The notes beneath the pieces were generated by a model. The model worked only from the letters and a program-made list of their open reading frames with translations, did no database searches and was not told the DNA's origin. From Isohypsibius dastychi (lineage: Eukaryota > Tardigrada > Eutardigrada > Parachela > Isohypsibiidae): a DNA stretch of 11,641 bases. A program made the position numbers and the translations under genes. Each line of letters begins with the position of its first letter. Within the stretch, counting starts at the first letter, position 1. The stretch spans positions 1 to 11,641 of the forward strand of contig JAQIWT010001256.1 in NCBI GenBank assembly GCA_034696485.1, read 5' to 3'. This document shows, in pieces, positions 7,766 to 11,641 of this stretch.

Positions 7766-7827
7766 GTGAACGTGCAATACGTGGACCACCCAGGGAGCGA
7801 GATTACAATGGCCTTAATTGGCGATAG
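7766..7827 (+). other. Weak candidate terminal exon
   Basis: A good acceptor (GTTTTATTTTCAG ending 7765) is followed by an open stretch. In the frame starting at 7768 it encodes ERAIRGPPRERDYNGLNWR and TAG at 7825. Another frame (from 7766) stays open for 38 codons. No upstream partner exon is recognised in the preceding kilobase, and I do not recognise the product. Confidence 0.2.
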
Positions 7828-7978
7828 GATTATCTGTAGTTTTCGGTTATTATGTGCGAACGCTGGAAATCTACCGCATTGATAGGGGGTATTCTCTTGG
7901 AGAAAGGAGAAAAGAATGATAAGATAAATAGAAAAATACAAAGAATGGAGAGAATAACCGGTGTTTGTTTTCCACCAG

Positions 7979-8053
7979 GTTGGCCGTCAAAAGACCAACA
8001 ACGTTAATGGATGCGGCGAAGAAAGTCGTTTATTTGGACCAGCTCGCCGTCAG
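7979..8053 (+). other. Weak candidate internal exon of 75 nt
   Basis: Bounded by acceptor TTTGTTTTCCACCAG (ends 7978) and donor GTAATT (8054). Two frames are open: one gives VGRQKTNNVNGCGEESRLFG..., the other LAVKRPTTLMDAAKKVVYLD.... Length is 25 codons, so it could be skipped without frame change. No homolog is recognised and partner exons are not identified. Confidence 0.2.
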
Positions 8054-8564
8054 GTAATTGTACGAAATCACCTGGTTGTTAAAAGAAAGCCTTGACCGTT
8101 CACACGCTGATGAATCGCGGCCAGCAGCACTTTAAAAAAGTTCCGCTATTATTCCCATGTATTCATTTCTTCATGGGGACAAGATGCTCTGTTTGACTTC
8201 AACAAACGTCTTTCAACTCACCTCTTGACTTGAATTGTCTCTTGTTGTCATTCAAATTTGAAAAAGACCATTGACAAATATTGAGGGTTTATTAATCAAA
8301 GCTCGAGATTTTGCATAGAACTTGCTACGGTATCAACGAATGAAACTCATTTCATAACGAGACCAAGTTTCGAAATTTCTTGGTCACGATATCATTCCAA
8401 AATTTAGTTAAGTTTGAATTTCAAAAAATTGCAGGAAATTCGACCTTCAACGAGAACATAATTTTTTTTGATATTCTTGGTTAGTACATCTTTTTCAACT
8501 TCTGTCTGGTTTTGTTGTGTAGTTTATTAGATTACTGTTTTTCTGTCTGAGAATTCACTAAAAG
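8054..8564. other. Non-coding stretch with short hairpins
   Basis: No gene is supported. It contains a perfect 12-bp palindrome TTCAAATTTGAA (8251-8262) and a hairpin at 8361-8385 with exact arms GACCAAG and CTTGGTC around an 11-nt loop. Base composition is AT-rich. No terminal repeats or target-site duplications were found to suggest a transposon. Confidence 0.45.
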
Positions 8565-8689
8565 ATGAACAAAACACAATTTTTACACCTAATAATTTTT
8601 TACGTCAGATTCTCTTTCCTTACTTTGTTTTTGATAGGCGAATTCAGCACTCAGGCAGAAAGGAGTGCTGGGAATTATATTTGGCTAAA

Positions 8690-8725
8690 ATGGCGCACCC
8701 GTCCATCAAGCGAAGCCGTAAGAAG
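8690..8725 (+). CDS. Candidate first coding exon (MAHPSIKRSRKK), product unknown
   Basis: ATG at 8690 has a favourable context (CTAAAATGGCG) and is followed by twelve codons, MAHPSIKRSRKK, ending at a consensus donor GTATGT at 8726 in phase 0. A basic start of this kind would suit a nuclear or nucleolar protein, but that is only inference. No following exon could be linked confidently: an acceptor ending at 8939 (CTGTCCAG) would add VTNLLPHKNAKMSAFNRCQSVG and then stop. Competing interpretations are an unspliced 103-codon ORF on the same strand (8565-8876, hydrophobic N-terminus) and a minus-strand exon ending at 8750. Confidence 0.25.
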
Positions 8726-8749
8726 GTATGTCAACACAGGTGCACTTAC

Positions 8750-8887
8750 CTCTCGTATGCTCCGAGTTGGAGTTGATGCGAGCGAGCCATTTCCTGCATT
8801 GCTTTCATTTTTCCTGGCCCGGGCAATCCGAGTTTGTGACAGAAATGCTCGAGTTCCTATCGAGGGATTTGAATAGTTTATGTTCAT
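8750..8887 (-). CDS. Candidate minus-strand first exon, Ser/Thr/Asn-rich, product unknown
   Basis: From ATG at 8887 the minus strand encodes 46 codons (MNINYSNPSIGTRAFLSQTR..., ending TRSIRE), followed by an exact consensus donor GTAAGT starting at 8749, phase 0. The peptide is polar and low in hydrophobic residues, with no recognised domain. It overlaps the plus-strand ORF 8565-8876, so at most one is likely real. The start context (CTCATGAAC) is poor and no downstream exon is recognised. Confidence 0.2.
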
Positions 8888-9683
8888 GAGAAAAAGATTT
8901 TCACGTCTTGGTTATCGCCATTCCACCTCGCTGTCCAGGTGACAAATTTACTGCCACATAAAAATGCCAAAATGTCAGCATTTAATCGGTGTCAAAGTGT
9001 TGGCTGAGAACTTTCCTAAAACCAAATCTGAAATTCATGACTCCAAACACCAGATCTTTTTGATTCATGAAAATAGAAATCGGATTTTAAATGTGTAGTA
9101 TATTAGTTTCCCCAACGGATAAAATTTTCAGAATTCGAATTTCTAATAAGTTCAAGTTGTTTGAGCCCAAGATTGAATTTTTCTCGGCGTGATTTTTCGG
9201 TCCTAAAAATTGTGATGACTCCAGATCAGCTGATCTATGGTGGAACAGCAAATGGCAATCGGATCACTTTGTTGATTGATAAACATAATAAAGACGGCTA
9301 AGCAAAGATTTGCCTGAAAAGGTTAGGTTTTCTTTTCTGCTTTCAAGTCCTGCACATACATATCTGAGTATCGGCGGTGGCATGATTTGAGTGGAATGAA
9401 TATTAGTTTTATTTACCGGAAGATATACATACATACAAACACACTTGCGTGAATATAATCAAGGCAAGTTTATGTACTCCTGTACATACAGAAAGGATAA
9501 CTTGTCAGACTTAGTTATGAAGATTTGAATAGCCATCCAAACAATCCAAGTGTTAAATGTCCACACATGAAGATGGCTAGTTAAATTTGTTCGGAAATTC
9601 AAGCAATCGTAAATATATAGAAACGAAAGACTCAAGTATTGGTTTATTCTTCTTTACCACCTTTCCGTATATAATAACCAATG
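8888..9683. other. Non-coding stretch with E-box palindrome and CATA/CACA microsatellite
   Basis: About 800 bp without a supported exon. AGATCAGCTGATCT at 9223-9236 is a perfect 14-bp palindrome centred on an E-box CAGCTG. At about 9422-9445 there is a short ATAC/ATACA and ACAC simple repeat. Otherwise AT-rich sequence with frequent stops. Confidence 0.45.
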
Positions 9684-10056
9684 TTATACAGTATCTTTCA
9701 TCCCGATTTTCCGCCGTTGAAACTTTCTACAAATTCTGAATGTTCGGTTTTTTTGATCGCTTGGCCATTGGCTGGCCGAAGCAACCCTGTTTATCATCTT
9801 TTTGTTCGATTGGCCAAATCTCTGTCTCTTGGTGACCCATGGACCGGCCGCTCCAGAGCGATATGATAAACTGAATATTCCACTTTCGTATTTTGGATTT
9901 ACTAGCTGCCATGTAAGCCGCCTTTTGGGCAAGGTCGACCGTAATCGTTTTCTGTGAAATTAGGTCGATCTTATCGCTCTCTTTTAGCACAAAACACTTG
10001 AATTTTAAATGAGACATGACTATTTTTAGAAAGTTAGTTCGAGTGCATATGCACAA
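9684..10056. other. Region with overlapping open frames on the minus strand, coding status unclear
   Basis: Two minus-strand frames are open: one of 109 codons (10056-9727) and one of 82 codons (9932-9684, very basic, from MPKRRLTWQLVNPKYESG). A minus-strand acceptor AATTTCACAG precedes both, at about 9948. The GC content is slightly higher than in the flanks. No domain is recognised and the plus strand is also open for 61 codons, so this may be chance. It could hold a downstream exon of the candidate gene that starts at 10412. Confidence 0.18.
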
Positions 10057-10230
10057 CTCACATCGACTAATTTAACTCAACATCTTGCGCTTCAGGTTGA
10101 GCTTTTAAATTTTCTACTAGTCATTCCTAAAACGCGGCGTTTCTAATGAGAAATACGTCAATATTCTCATCGCCGTAAAGTAGTGACGCAAAGATGGGTA
10201 ATGATGAGCGGAAATGGCTTTGAAATATAC

Positions 10231-10412
10231 CTCGACTCGAGCTCGATGGGACCTTGTATACGCCTTACTGTGTACATGCAGACAATACTTATAGCGATGA
10301 TGAAAAGGCCAAGAGTGCGTCTCACAAGTCTGCGGAAAATATTGCTGTGAATCTCCTTGCCGTCAGCGAAGAGGAAGCCCGTTGCCAATCTATCTAACGA
10401 TGTGGTTGGCAT
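10231..10412 (-). CDS. Candidate first exon of a type II membrane protein
   Basis: ATG at 10412 (context GACCATGCC, A at -3) opens a minus-strand frame: MPTTSLDRLATGFLFADGKE, IHSNIFRRLVRR, then a hydrophobic segment TLGLFIIAISIVCMYT, then VRRIQGPIELESR. A short cytosolic tail with a basic cluster before a single membrane span is the layout of type II signal-anchor proteins such as Golgi glycosyl- and sulfotransferases. Two donors are possible: GTAAGG at 10268 (phase 0, after CMYT) and GTATAT at 10230 (after ELESR). Read unspliced the ORF ends after 82 codons at 10167. No homolog is recognised and downstream exons are unproven. The 107-codon minus ORF at 10752-10429, just upstream, looks like chance or 5' UTR. 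Confidence 0.33.
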
Positions 10413-10757
10413 GGTCAATTGGAGCGCACTAAGGGCCAACGAGGTGAACTAATATTTGAACAGTCATATGCCCCGCAAACTCATTATTAAGATGGAGTAC
10501 GCAACCATACTGATGGGATAAATTGGGCTCGTCATTTTTGGAAATTTTGTTTTGACATTTTTCGAGTGAGAATGAAGAATGTTCGTCGTGGGTGACCTTA
10601 CTGCAAAAGTGCGTTAAGTTATGTATGCATTTGGCCGCCATGAGAAAAAAGCAATTGAACTTTCTTATATTTCCTCTTTCTGACACAAGAGTGAAATTTC
10701 CGTGAAGGATCAAAGCCTCCGAATTGAGAAGTAGACGGCTTGGTCCTCTCATTTCAG

Positions 10758-10928
10758 GTCGGAGTTCCGCTCTGTGGAAAAGTGTCGGGGCCGCGTAAAA
10801 TCCATAATAATAATCGTGCTGGCGTCAGTAGAATTCCGGCAATGTTTGCTCAAGATCCAAGCTCAAAGTGCATTACGCTTGATGGAGATTTCACGTCTAC
10901 CTGTGCAGTTCTCACATTCACATACTAG
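10758..10928 (+). CDS. Candidate exon, three-cysteine polar peptide, product unknown
   Basis: Acceptor CTCATTTCAG ends at 10757. The frame then reads VGVPLCGKVSGPRKIHNNNR, continues to CITLDGDFTSTCAVLTFTY and stops at TAG 10926. Spaced cysteines and Gly/Asn content would suit an extracellular segment, but no domain is recognised. Another frame (10774-10974) is also open. No upstream exon was identified. Confidence 0.2.
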   Translation, partial: VGVPLCGKVSGPRKIHNNNRAGVSRIPAMFAQDPSSKCITLDGDFTSTCAVLTFTY

Positions 10929-10966
10929 ATCCTTCTCCGCTCTAATTTTGTCCGGCCAGGTACAGA

Positions 10967-11119
10967 ATGTCTGACAGAGGAAAATATGCCGATCCACGAA
11001 TTTCGACGCCAGCTCTGCCAAAAATGTCTTTGCAAAATAGATCGATTAGCTGCCTTGGCGGCATCAACATCTCTTTCCCCATGAATCACTCTCCTCAAAC
11101 TTATTTTCTGAATATGTAG
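10967..11119 (+). CDS. Candidate small ORF of 50 aa, product unknown
   Basis: ATG at 10967 lies nine bases after an acceptor-like CCGGCCAG and opens MSDRGKYADPRISTPALPKM, running 50 codons to TAG at 11117. Composition (Pro, Ser, Asn, few hydrophobic residues) suggests a disordered peptide or exon. The minus strand of the same interval is also open for about 40 codons, so coding status is unproven. Confidence 0.2.
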   Translation: MSDRGKYADPRISTPALPKMSLQNRSISCLGGINISFPMNHSPQTYFLNM

Positions 11120-11641
11120 TCAGACTTGAAAATATAATTCTGAACCACAGACCAATGATCTTTTCAACAGGGTTCGAAAAAAATTGCTTGCTCCATTTTT
11201 TGGAGCAAATGAATATCACCAGACCTTTTATTCTCTACAACGGTAGACGTTGTAAACCTGATCTAAATATTCACCGTAGAAGATAATTTGATTTTAATGA
11301 AACTACAGATAACCTCCTCTAGTCCCGTGTACACGGGAATCCGTTTGCGTTGATTGAATTTTTAACAATTACTGAGGAATTATTCCGACAAGGATTTGCA
11401 AACAAAATGGTGAAGTTGAATTTTCTATGTCTCAACAAGCGTATGGGCTCTGTTTGATGGGTAGCCCACCCTCCTTTTTTGCGATTTTATACGCCACTGG
11501 TCTGGTCATCTTTCAGATGCTGATGAATGACCAAGAAATGAGCAGAGAAAGAGAGCCAGCAGAGAGTGAGATAGAGAAGGGAAGACACCGGGTCGGCAGG
11601 CAAGATGCTTGCCGTCCGGATGAGCATATTCTATTTATAGC
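11120..11641. other. Non-coding 3' end of window with hairpins, a 16-bp palindrome and a GA-rich tract
   Basis: No exon is supported. Visible structures: hairpin arms TTGCTCCA (11188-11195) and TGGAGCAA (11201-11208); arms TACAACG (11236-11242) and CGTTGTA (11248-11254); a perfect palindrome TCCCGTGTACACGGGA (11323-11338); a purine-rich AG/GA tract about 11530-11585; and a GGCAAG/CTTGCC hairpin close to the end (about 11598-11614). Confidence 0.5.

Noticed and set aside
9422-9445. ATAC/ACAC simple repeat as a possible CRISPR or satellite array
   Set aside because: Only a few short units, no spacers, and this is animal nuclear DNA.
9681-9866. 61-codon plus-strand ORF
   Set aside because: Open on the opposite strand as well, no domain, no splice partner; left as part of an unresolved region.
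10429-10752. 107-codon minus-strand ORF
   Set aside because: No recognisable domain, no clear splice partners, AT-biased composition; more probably chance or 5' UTR of the candidate at 10412.
10943-11072. Minus-strand open frame of about 41 codons (MLMPPRQLIDLFCKDIF...)
   Set aside because: Overlaps the plus-strand candidate 10967-11119; no donor or acceptor of quality and no recognised homolog.

Overview
The window is animal nuclear DNA, not prokaryotic. Genes are split by many short introns (mostly 55-150 bp) with GT..AG ends and T-rich acceptors. The recognisable products are animal families: a nuclear receptor, DGAT2/MOGAT acyltransferases and a CoREST-like ELM2-SANT protein. The compact introns and small intergenic gaps suggest a small-genome invertebrate, perhaps an ecdysozoan such as a tardigrade or nematode. 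The sequence alone does not fix the phylum. All exon coordinates were derived by hand from splice signals, phase and alignment between paralogs or with remembered family consensus. No search was run.

Layout. (1) 1-1214 (+): the 3' end of an NR2E-class nuclear receptor (NR2E3/PNR, insect Hr51, nematode FAX-1 type), comprising hinge and a complete ligand-binding domain in four exons; the DNA-binding domain lies upstream of the window. (2) 1614-4522 (+): copy A of a DGAT2/MOGAT-family acyltransferase. Its exon 5 carries a frameshift, so it is either a decaying paralog, an alternatively spliced gene, or contains a sequence error. (3) 2376-3071 (-): an intronless, intact 231-aa ORF with ELM2 and SANT domains like CoREST/RCOR, nested antisense inside the 1.5-kb third intron of copy A; probably a truncated retrocopy. 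(4) 4942-6770 (+): copy B of the acyltransferase, in ten exons, giving a full-length 341-aa protein. (5) 6771-11641: nearly 4.9 kb without a confidently recognisable gene. It holds several weak exon candidates on both strands, one possible type II membrane-protein first exon (minus, ending at 10412), a CTCF-like motif, and several perfect palindromes and hairpins.

The two acyltransferases are tandem duplicates in the same orientation. Both begin with a 5-nt coding first exon (ATGGG followed by GTATGT) and share five intron sites (one displaced by 4 nt). Copy B has four private introns, including one that isolates a 10-nt microexon; copy A has two private introns. They would be ER-membrane enzymes of triacylglycerol synthesis. 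The receptor and the CoREST-like protein are nuclear regulators with no evident pathway link to them. I found no mobile element with recognisable protein, no tRNA/rRNA, no CRISPR array, and no evidence of a new multi-gene system. The most notable features are the nested ELM2-SANT gene, the broken paralog, and the rapid intron turnover between tandem copies.
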